Assembly: GCF_037975245.1 (NCBI RefSeq)
Contig: NC_092565.1
Span: forward strand, 14,229,499 to 14,293,498
DNA: 64,000 nucleotides
Direction of reading: 5' to 3'
From: Apostichopus japonicus
Lineage: Eukaryota > Echinodermata > Holothuroidea > Aspidochirotida > Stichopodidae
Positions 48,691 to 58,600 of this stretch are shown in pieces. The notes under the pieces are model-generated. The model searched no databases. It had not been told where the DNA came from and saw only the letters and a list, made by a program, of their open reading frames with translations. The translations under genes were made by a program, and so were the position numbers. How positions within the stretch are numbered: position 1 is the first letter of the stretch; each line of letters begins with the position of its first letter.

Positions 48691-48850
48691 GAACCTTGTC
48701 AGGAAGAGGAGAGACCTCTCCGCTGAACCTTGTCAGGGAGAGGGGTAGTCGCAACTCACTTCATCCGCTTGGGAACCTTGTCAGGGAGGGGGGTGGTGGC
48801 CATCTCACTCTGGCCGCTTGGGAACCTTGTCAGGGGGAGGGGTCCGCGCA
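48690..48850. repeat. About 55 bp tandem repeat
   Basis: GAACCTTGTCAGG(A/G)(A/G)(G)AGG recurs four times (about 48692, 48726, 48773, 48821), with CGCAACTCAC and CCGCTTGG words between. Three to four imperfect units. A second tRNA-like fragment (GATTGAACCGTGCTGATC, minus strand) follows at 48916-48970. Confidence 0.7.
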
Positions 48851-49032
48851 ACTCGCACAAGCCACTTCGGATTGCCAGCGAACTCCTTTTACAGAATCCA
48901 CTACCCCACTCAGGGATTGAACCGTGCTGATCAGTAGCATCACAGACGGAACTACCAATTACACCATTTTGGTTCCCAAGGAAATAAACTTCGTTTCTTA
49001 CCTTTATACTTCTGCTTGTCCCAAAGAACACA

Positions 49033-50330
49033 AAATTAAAAGGCTCTGGTGGGGGCTTGAACTCATGACAGTGTGTTTCTGTCTCTCTCAGTCCAGAGCA
49101 CTAACCACTGCGCCACAGCAACTGTTGAGAAATAATGATCGTTTCTAATATTTCAACCTCAGAATGGAAGGAGGACAAGAGCAGAAAATTAAAATGCATG
49201 TCTCTGGCATGGGCTTGAACTCATGACAAAGTGTCTCTCAGTCCAGAGCACTAACCACTGTGCCACAGTAACTGTTAAGAAATAATGCTCGTTTCTAATA
49301 TTTCAACCTCAGAATGGAAGGAGGAAAAGAGCAGAAAATTAAAATGCATGTCTCTGGCATGGGCTTGAACTCATGACAAAGTGTCTCTCAGTCCAGAGCA
49401 CTAACCACTGTGCCACAGTAACTGTTAAGAAATAATGCTCGTTTCTAATATTTCAACCTCAGAATGGAAGGAGGAAAAGAGCAGAAAATTAAAATGCATG
49501 TCTCTGGCATGGGCTTGAACTCATGACAAAGTGTCTCTCAGTCCAGAGCACTAACCACTGTGCCACAGTAACTGTTAAGAAATAATGCTCGTTTCTAATA
49601 TTTCAACCTCAGAATGGAAGGAGGAATAGAGCAGAAAATTATAATGCATGTCCCTGGCATGGGCTTGAACTCATGACAAAGTCTCAGTCCAGACCACTAA
49701 TTACTGTGCCACAGTAACTGTTAAGAAATAATGCTCGTTTCTAATATTTCAACCTCAGAATGGAAGGAGGAAAAGAGCAGAAAATTAAAATGCATGTCTC
49801 TGGCATGGGCTTGAACTCATGACAAAGTGTCTCTCAGTCCAGAGCACTAACCACTGTGCCACAGTAACTGTTAAGAAATAATGCTCGTTTCTAATATTTC
49901 AACCTCAGAATGGAAGGAGGAATAGAGCAGAAAATTATAATGCATGTCCCTGGCATGGGCTTGAACTCATGACAAAGTCTCAGTCCAGACCACTAATTAC
50001 TGTGCCACAGTAACTGTTAAGAAATAATGCTCGTTTCTAATATTTCAACCTCAGAATGGAAGGAGGAAAAGAACAGAAAATTAAAACACATGTCTCTGGC
50101 ATGGACTCGAACTCATGACAAAGTGTTTACCCAACTCTCTCAGTCCAGAGCCCTATTTTTTTTCGTTTCTAATATTTCAACCTCAGAATGGAAGGAGGAA
50201 AAGAACAGAAAATTAAAACACATGTCTCAGGCATGGACTCGAACTCATAACAAAGTGTTTACCCAACTCTCTCAGTCCAGAGCACTCACCACTGTGCCAT
50301 GGATGGAGGAAATTGCAAAAGTAATCATTT
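49033..50330 (-). repeat. 150 bp tandem array of tRNA-derived SINE heads (nine copies)
   Basis: Units of 150 bp (the TCTCTGGCATGGGCTTGAAC word starts at 49201, 49351, 49501, and so on). Each contains CTTGAACTCATGACAAAGTG and AGAGCACTAACCACTGTGCC. On the minus strand these read as a B box (GAGTTCAAGCCC) and an A box (GGCACAGTGGTTAGTGCTCT), that is, a tRNA-type SINE head. The rest of each unit is GAAATAATGCTCGTTTCTAA, TATTTCAACCTCAGAATGGA and AGGAGGAAAAGAGCAG. Two units are shortened (CTCTCAGTCC to CTCAGTCC, near 49680 and 49980) in alternation, showing multi-unit duplication. The last two carry an insertion TTACCCAACT. Confidence 0.9.
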
Positions 50331-50487
50331 CTCAACAATATAGCACAGATAATTTACGATCGGTTTAGAGGCTAATAGTGAAAATAATCGGTTTTTCAGA
50401 TTTCCGGGGGAAATGGAAACTTGGTCAAAGCTGTCACTGGGCGTTTTATCAAACAATGTAAATCTTAAAACTTAAAATCACGTACGT

Positions 50488-50708
50488 ATCACTGGCAAGA
50501 TGCGTCGAGCGCCCTCTTTCAATACTTCTATCGCTCAGTTTGCAACTTCAGAGGAACAATAGAAAACCGAAAAACTTTTAGGGACAACAAAAGGTTTGAT
50601 AATCTTTGTTCCTCGTAAAAGTTTTTCGGTGTTCTATTGTTCCTCTGAAGTTGCAAACTGAGCGATAGAAGCGACAAAAGAGGGCGCTCGACGCATCTTG
50701 TCAGTGAT
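50488..50708. mobile_element. 221 bp foldback element (long hairpin)
   Basis: The left arm (about 50488-50583) and right arm (about 50612-50708) are reverse complements over roughly 95 bp, with loop about 30 bp. They include GATGCGTCGAGCGCCCTCTT, TCTATCGCTCAGTTTGCAAC, TTCAGAGGAACAATAGAA and CCGAAAAACTTTTA. This is the form of a foldback MITE. A degraded third arm lies at about 50740-50810 (GTTGTTCCTCGGAAGTTGCA, AGCGATAGAAGTG). No clear target duplication. Confidence 0.8.
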
Positions 50709-50998
50709 TTCTAAGCAGTCAATGAAACCTTTGTTATTCATAAATGTTTTCCGGTTTTGCGTTGTTCCTCGGAAGTTGCATGCTAAGCGATAGAAGTGTT
50801 CAATGTTTTAAATGTAATTTTTTCTTCAAAAATGGAACCGAGGGTGATGTTCAAGGAGTGGATGGAAGGAGGAAATGGGCAGAAAAATCAAAATGATATC
50901 TCTGGTGGAGATCGGAAGGAGGAAAAGCAGAATATTAAGATTTCACCTTCTGGGGTTTGAACCTTAGACAAGGTGTTTACTATTACAGTTAAACAGCA

Positions 50999-51260
50999 CT
51001 TAAAGGGTGTGAAGACTCGCGCAAAAAGAAACGTCTAATGCCGGTAATCTGACCTAGTTTCGAATGAGGTGTAACAGAAGTGTTACACACCACCATCAAT
51101 CCCAGAAATGCACACAGCTTGCTACCAACGGTAATTAGACACTAGTGTACCTCAGTACAAACAGCTGCGGTCAATACCCACATCACAGTGTACTAACGAT
51201 ACAGCGATGAACATCTCAGGTCCAGCTTAAGATACTCTCTGCATTTTGTAGCAATACATC
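50999..51260. repeat. Dispersed repeat family B, copy 2
   Basis: Starts TTAAAGGGTGTGAAGACTCG and follows the copy at 24540-24860 word for word (AATGCCGGTAATCTG, GAGGTGTAACAGAAGTGTTA, ATTAGACACTAGTGTACCTC, CATCTCAGGTCCAGCTTAAG, GCATTTTGTAGCAATAC), but lacks a short internal segment present in copy 1. Confidence 0.75.
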
Positions 51261-52080
51261 ACCCACAGGACTTTACAAGAGTAACTTCTGGGAAAAGGTT
51301 CATAACTTGAAATAACTTAAGTTTTAGGAGAAGTACAAAAGCAAGAAAAGACATTTATACACTGATCTAATTGTTCACCTGTACATACTTTAATTCTACT
51401 GACTTTACAATATCTACATCAATTATCCTTATAGACAAATTTCAGAAATAAGTGGTGAGAAAGTACAAAAGTTTGAAACATTTCAGTAGAGCCACAAAAA
51501 AAAGAGAGAAAAAAGGTCAAAACAAAACAGTATACAGACTTATGGTAAAGCACACATAATTAATCCTTGGATGAAAACATTGAGAAATGAGTCCCATTTG
51601 GGCTATACCTACACACTTTGCTGAGTTAAATATTTTCTGATACCTAAATACTTGGGAGAATAATGGGAATATTGATGTTTTTGACTTTCCTAAATACAGC
51701 AATATCAATGAAGAATCCAATGATATTTCCTCTGCAAACTCGAGGTAAATGAGATACAAAACAAGTACAAGTAGAGAGATGATGTGTTAAGACTCTCTCA
51801 TGAAATTACTTTAATTATAATATATTGAATAAATAGATCCTCTGTTACAGTGAAATAAATCAAGGTGCCATTTTAAGGTAAAGGTGAATACTGAGCTTTA
51901 TTTTAAAATAATTTATGTAAACTTTGTGGAACCAATTATTGTAATTTACATTAAAGGTGTAGAAACAGTGCCTTGTTAGAGTATATTAATAAATATCAAA
52001 TAAGTATATTAATAAATATTAATCAAAAAATAATATCATAAATACATGTATGCATAGGAGTGAGAGAAAACAGACTCGCC
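51261..52080. other. Intergenic stretch, nothing recognised
   Basis: AT-rich DNA. A minus-strand open stretch of 80 codons (51517-51759) has no features to support a gene. Confidence 0.4.
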
Positions 52081-52335
52081 CACTAATTCCATTGTCAGCC
52101 CAATGATTTCTATTCTCAGCCCACTAATTCCATTCTCAGCCCACTGATTTCTATTCTCAGCCCACTAATTCCATTCTCAGCCCACTGATTGCTATTCTCA
52201 GCCCACTAATTCCATTCTCAGCCCACTGATTTCTATTCTCAGCCCACTAATTCTATTCTCAGCCCACTGATTTCTATTCTCAGCCCACTGATTTCTATTC
52301 TCAGCCCACTAATTCCATTCTCAACCCACTGACCA
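52080..52335. repeat. 20-21 bp minisatellite
   Basis: About twelve copies of TTCTCAGCCCACTAATTCCA or TTCTCAGCCCACTGATTTCT, largely alternating, so the true higher unit is about 41 bp. On the minus strand it reads as a spurious GLRIEIS repeat. Confidence 0.9.
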
Positions 52336-53894
52336 CATATATCCTCTGCCCACTGAATACCTTCTTCCAAACCAACACGGGAAGCATAAGGTCTGCTTAA
52401 TACCACAAGCAGACGACAAAAGTAAAGGAAAACTTGCAAGAAAATGTCTGGTGAATTCCAAAATAAAACAAAACCTGTCATAATTCTAATTAATTTAATA
52501 AATTAATCATCTTAAAAAGACTATTTACCAGCACTGACTTAAGACAGCATTACTAGAAAGTTATTGAATGAAGAAAAAGAAGAAGGAAAAAAAAAATAAA
52601 CATATATTTCTGACTTTATGAGTAAGATGTCCGAATTCCCCTTTAGCCATTGGGACACTCAAGAAGTACCACAAAGTACTAAAACAATAATAGAAAATGG
52701 AATCAAATTTGTTGAAGATAAATAGTAATGTATTCTTATAGTTTACACAGTGATTCAGGTTATTAACAGCAGAAATAAGTTGTTGATGACTCTGTAGGTT
52801 AATTCTACGATTAACTGACAAATGTTCTGCACAATGCCCTTGATTTGAGCTACAGATGGGGTACAAAAAGCTACAAAAAAAAAATGTAAATATGAAATGC
52901 GATGTGCTATCGGCATAATATTTCTCGTAAGCGGCTAAAGCACAACTTTGATGAGGTAGAATACAAGGGCTAATACACTGAATTGTAGGAAGAAAAATAA
53001 AAATAGAAAATAGAACTGGGCCATATTTTTACTCTTAAAGATACTCCAGTATAAACTTCTTCTTTCGCACTGTTTCATTTCATGGAATGGGTAAATTGAC
53101 ATTTCAACGGAACAAGTTTTCATACCGAACAGTCTTGAACGATAAAAACACAGAAAATGTTGTATAAAGTGTAACCATAAATGGGAAAGACATGATTCAG
53201 ATTTATAACAGCTCCATGAATGTGATCATTATTTATAAAAGTTTTGGAAAGTTGGTCTACTATGCTTTCGATAACTTTAAAATAAGACCTAATAGTGTTT
53301 TCTTTTGCTAATTAAACATTAACGACACAATTATCAACACCTGAAGTAAAGTCAATATATTTGCACCGTACAGTCGATGCATTCAGAATCGGTGTAAAAC
53401 ACAACATTCTTGTGCACCAAATTTTTGTTATTGCCCCTTCACCCATAATGCATTACATAGTTATGTAACTAAACTACCCTAAAATTTTCATTATACATGA
53501 TTTCTAAGTAGATTAAAAGCTGATTTGAACTGATTAGTTTGTATAACACATCTGACAACCGCTTGCTTTGTGGTTGGTAGAAAGTGAATAGTAGCTTAAA
53601 TGCAGAGAAGCCGATCTGAATAGCTGCATACCTGGAGCCGGGGTACAATCTCTCTCTCACTTGTGTAAAAATAATATCTTTCCATCTGAACAAACTGATC
53701 ACTCAAAATTTCTATCACCATGCATGTCCCATTCGGTTGTGATTTTATGTCGTTCCCTGGTACATATTACAACATTCTATTCATCGATGAATCCTGACAG
53801 GGATAGAAACCTCACAAGATTCATAGCATAGAAAAATATGTAACATTCAAACACACACACAAAATAATAAAAAGATAAATAAAATAAAAAGCAG
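52336..53894. other. Intergenic stretch, nothing recognised
   Basis: AT-rich, with A-runs (about 52870) and no supported gene on either strand. Confidence 0.4.
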
Positions 53895-53990
53895 ATGCAA
53901 AAATGCATTGAAGTTTTGATTACTTCATTGCAATAGACTTCTGCTTATTCACCAAAAACAGCTATTATAATATAAATGTCCTGATTTCTA
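53895..53990. repeat. Dispersed repeat family C, copy 1
   Basis: GCATTGAAGTTTTGATTACT, TCATTGCAATAGACTTCTGC and GCTATTATAATATAAATGTC recur nearly unchanged at 60687-60775. It joins directly onto the DR1-bearing array that follows. Confidence 0.75.
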
Positions 53991-54560
53991 CCATGAGATA
54001 CCCTATCATGTTTAAATGGTTTCCAGAGTTTGACGGCTGGTGACCCAGATGACCTTTGACCTCTACCAAAAGCAATGAGTTTTTCTATTGAATATAACGC
54101 ATCCACATGCCACTTATAAACAATCTCCATGCTTCCTAACTTGAGATATAGTGTTTACAAGGTTTTCAGTGTTTGACATCTGGTGACCTCAGATGACCTT
54201 TAACCTCCACGTTATAAAATAAACTTCTTCTCTATATGATTCATGCACATGCCAAGTATATCAAGATTTCCACAACTTGACCCTGGTAATGCCAAATGAC
54301 CTTTGATCTCTACCAAAACTAATAAGGGTCTTGAACTCAACGTGTCACAACTACGTACTTAATATGAGATTAGTCCAAGCTTTCCTTCATGAGATATCGT
54401 GTTTACATGTTTTCACAATTTGACCTCTGGGGCCCAAATGACATTTGACCTCCCAGAAAACAATGATAGGGTTCTTCTACTCAATGTGGTATTCCTACAC
54501 ACCAATTATGAAATTGATCCAATCTTCCCTTCTTGAGATATCGCATTTACAAGCAATGCA
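53985..54560. repeat. Tandem repeat with DR1 nuclear-receptor-like sites
   Basis: Four to five imperfect units (spacing about 103-144 bp) with TTGAGATATCG(T/C)(G/A)TTTACA, TTTGAC(A/C)(T/C)CTGG and TGACCTTTGACCT. The last is the reverse complement of AGGTCAAAGGTCA, a perfect direct repeat with one base spacing, at 54050-54062. Variants lie at 54194, 54297 and 54439. A related half unit lies at 61070-61110. Whether any receptor binds is unknown. Confidence 0.65.
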
Positions 54561-55405
54561 TCACACACACACACCCATACACCATCATGAATGCATAGGT
54601 TACGATTATCATCGAAACCAAAAACCAGTTTTAGACAAGTTGTACATGATCAAACTTGTTCAAGCAACATTGTTTGGAAATAACAAATGCAGAAGAAAAC
54701 ACTTCAACCGTATCTGTACGACCGACCGACTGTCAAAGATAATCAAACAGATTCTAGAACATACCGCACTTGAACAATGTGGGTAAAAAATTGTTTCCCA
54801 AACACTTGTGCTATCCGTATAAAATCTGAAGTGCATGTGACACTGTTTGAAGTGTAGGGACTTAAGTACCATTGCAGGAATCCTAATAAAATCTCAATAT
54901 AAAACATAGAAGAATGGGATTGAAATACTTCAATAAGGAAGTGCTGTGTAACTAATATACTATTCCCTGCTTACCCTCTGATCAAAGAAATCTTACATAA
55001 GACTGATAAAGACTTCGGCAATCCCGACGAGAAGCTTGGTGAAGCAACCACGCTGGGCCCTCAGGAGCTTCAGATTAGTTGGGTAAATCACTGACCGATC
55101 AAAAGGAAATAATCTGGGAGGGGGGGTCGAATGATCTGGGTCAGGGAAGGGGGTCTAGGGGGAGGGGTTCTTTGAGAAATTTTGGTACAGTTATGGGAAC
55201 AAAGATGCAAAATGATGCTATATTTTGGAACTTGAATCAATCAAATTTTCCTACTGTAACGATAGGTTAATAGTACTACGATCAAAACAGATTATCAGTT
55301 GGACCTACGCCGTTGTTCCAGCGCCCCTCTGCGATGGTGGTCATGAGTCTACCAGGGATTTGTGTAATATTTAAAACTATTTGGAATCAACCTAAATGAA
55401 TTTGA
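54561..55405. other. Intergenic / 3' flank of the minus-strand gene
   Basis: Contains an (AC)n run at 54565-54580 and G-runs near 55122 and 55150. This should include the 3' UTR of the vinculin-like gene on the minus strand. No poly(A) site assigned. Confidence 0.4.
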
Positions 55406-55609
55406 CTACGATCTTGATCCTTTATGAACGAGCATTTCTGTGAGAGATGGCATTGAGGTGTGCTTGCTGATGCGTCGCAGTCCAAACGCATCCAGGTTTG
55501 TTGAAGTGGCTTCTATTTGTCGGTGTCTCTGTAACTTTCTCTTCCACTGAGCAGCCAGTGTGGCAGCTGCTGCTTCTTCTGTGCTGGCATCCTCTATAGA
55601 CCTTAAACC
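55406..55609 (-). CDS. Terminal exon of vinculin-like gene
   Basis: Acceptor TTTTGATTTCAG, phase 0, 67 codons and TAG. Encodes EEAAAATLAAQWKRKLQR and LRRISKHTSMPSLTEMLV. The Ala/Lys-rich helix and the RRISKHTSMPS segment (possible basophilic kinase site) do not belong to the canonical vinculin tail. I do not recognise them. Confidence 0.8.
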   Translation of the reverse strand, partial: GLRSIEDASTEEAAAATLAAQWKRKLQRHRQIEATSTNLDAFGLRRISKHTSMPSLTEMLVHKGSRS

Positions 55610-58600
55610 CTGAAATCAAAATGTAGCACAAGAAAACATTATGCACAAGAATAACATGATATACAAAACAAAAATACTCAGCAAAAAAAACAAACAATTG
55701 CAATATTGACTTCAACCCCTGTACAGACTTACATAATTACTGGATCATAACATTAACAGCCTGGATGAAATTACGCTAAGAAGCTGCAACTAATGAAACA
55801 AACTAGTCACAGTGCTTAGAAAACTGTGTTACTGAATAGATTTTCATATATGTTCACAATAACTAAACCTGACTTATTACCCTCAGTCAGAAGTCTCACC
55901 TTAACACACAAACTCTCTGCAGCATTCAGTGTGTACATGACTGTATCCATCAGTCTCTCAGCATTAGTCACAATAACTAAACCTGACTTATTACCCTCAG
56001 TCAGAAGTCTCACCTTAACACACAGACTCTCTGCAGCATTCAGTGTGTACATGACTGTATCCATCAGTCTCTCAGCATTAGTCACAATAACTAAACCTGA
56101 CTTATTACCCTCAGTGAGAAGTCTCACCTTGACACACAGACTCTCTGCAGCATTCAGTGTGTACATGACTGTATCCATCAGTCTCTCAGCATTAGTCACA
56201 ATAACTACGTCCGAATTGTAACACTCGGGAGTAGCGGTCTTTACAGTGCTTATAATATTAAGCTGAGTGGCTAGTGCTGGAATCTGCCTGGAGTGTGTTT
56301 CAAGGTCTTCTGCTTGCCTGAAAGAGATAAACAAGCAGAAGGAAGATGGTGATTCTGAAAACCAATTTGCAACACATGCATTCAATGTAGCATCTGCTCC
56401 TTTGGCAACATTGCTCTGTTCAGCACTAAAAAGTCGAAACAAAATCCCACGCTACACAAGACATCAACAAAATCATTGTCATGAATAAAGAATAACATAC
56501 AAACTGGAAGCACAGGTAGCTCAATGATGTCATCATGATCACGTCTTTCGCAATGTGTGAGGCAACATTAAATCTGAGATGTCTCCCAAATGGCAAAAAG
56601 ATACTTCATAGCTGTTTGGGGAAGTTTTCAATTAGAGATATCTCTATCCTACAAACCAATGATGATGGTTGGGTTTGAGTCTCACTCTATCACACCTCTG
56701 GATGATCTCAGAACTTCATTTCAACATCATAACATTTCTTCGAATTACAAGTTCAAGTACAATAATCAAGATTGATGGACTTACTGGGTATCCTTAGCAT
56801 GCCTGATGATCACTTCTGCAAACTGATGGATGCTACAAGCTTCCGTAGCAATTGCCCTTGCAGCACTTATAAGCTCTGTCTTTGACTGAAATGAGGATTC
56901 AAGGTCATATTCTATTACAGAGTATTCAATTTATTTACTGAGTAACTAACTCAAGATGGTAGTTAAATGACATGGAAAGGTGAGAGCTAAATATTGTTGC
57001 AACTCTCCAATAAACAGGTAGACATGATAAAATAACATGAGAGGAGGAAAACAGGATTTGAATACTAATGAGTTAATGTTGTAATGCAAGAGATAATCTC
57101 TCACTAGTCATACTATACCATAAAACAATTACTTAAGGAATAGAGCCTATTTAAGTGTAAAGATGGTAAAGTAACAGTTAAAGTTGTACCCTTCCCTTCC
57201 CCAATATGACTTCTTTTTGAAGCCAATGGTCTCTAAACACACAAATCTAAAAGAATTTATACTTCTGTCAATGAAAAACACACCAAGAAGTAACCTCAAA
57301 ACATTCTCAGTTCCAGTTTTATTCCATTTGCCCCCCCCCCCCCCCCAAAAAAAAAAATTACCCGGCACCTCTCACTGAAAAACATGATAGGGCTTGGAGA
57401 CTTTATCTCTTGCTCAATGATTTGACCAATCAGAACATTGGTTTGAAATATAGCCACAAATCTGCACTATGATTGGATACAGTTCATTCACCCATCATGT
57501 GGTTAGTCTTGATGAAGCATTATTAGTTGTAGCTATTAGTCTAGAGTGAATTTAATAACCAAATCTATATCTTTTGCACGTTTGACCTAAATTAACCATG
57601 TGATTGTAGTAACTTTTCTATTATACTTTGGTCTGGACATCAATTATTAATGCTCTTTGTTAATGGAAATATTGCAATGCCCAGTCCCATTACTAGACAC
57701 ATATTGTTAATATTTATGGACAATCAGAATGTTTGTAGCTGTCAACAGAGATTTCACTTACCATGTGACCATGTGGTTCCTTTCCAAATCTACTGAGTAT
57801 TTTCATATTTTCCGACAACTGTTTGATGGCCTGGACGTAAGAATTCTGATTGGGTTCCCACTTGTCTGCCTCCTGTTGTAACATCAGTGCAGTGGCCTAA
57901 AACAGACAAGGTCATATAAACTTTCAAAGGACAATCCCTGTTACTGTTTGCCAAACAATCAGCAGTGGCTTTGAGAGCCAGGTTGATCCCCCGGGACAAT
58001 TATAACACGACTATTTTTCATGAAGTATATTATGAAAAATGAATATTATTCTGTATTTCATATTTCTCCAGGGGCCCCGGAGCTGTAGCCCCCACCTTAC
58101 CATTCCCGCGCCCCTCCCCATCCTTTTGCATTACACCTGACAATGAGCTTCAACGTGCTATTACTATAAGCAAAAGTTCACTTCCTTTCATATAAAATTG
58201 CCCATGACGAGTAAATATGCTGAGTTTGTGCAATAAATCCTTCAATTTTGTGCAACTTAATGACAGGACCAAAATCAAACATCAAAATTTCTGACATTTC
58301 TCTCCATGACTTACTTGAATGGTTAAACCAAAAGTTAGATAAGGTTTCCTGCACCCAAAAAATGGAATATTTAAAGAAATAAGTATCAACAGCTTGTCAA
58401 CTCTTGTCAACAACTTGTCAAAACTTGTCAACAGCTTGTCAACTCTTGTCAACAACTTGTCAACAGCTTGTCAACAGCTTGCCAACTCTTTCACATCTTT
58501 TGTATTTTCAATTAGCTATCGCACCCAGTCATAATCTTGAGGAAACAGTTAATCCAAAATACAATGCCTTCAGTTTTGTTCCCCCTGTCTTTCAATTCTT

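Noticed and set aside
49033-50330. Array considered as a cluster of real tRNA genes
   Set aside because: Boxes are present but no complete cloverleaf or anticodon stem; the unit body is SINE-like.
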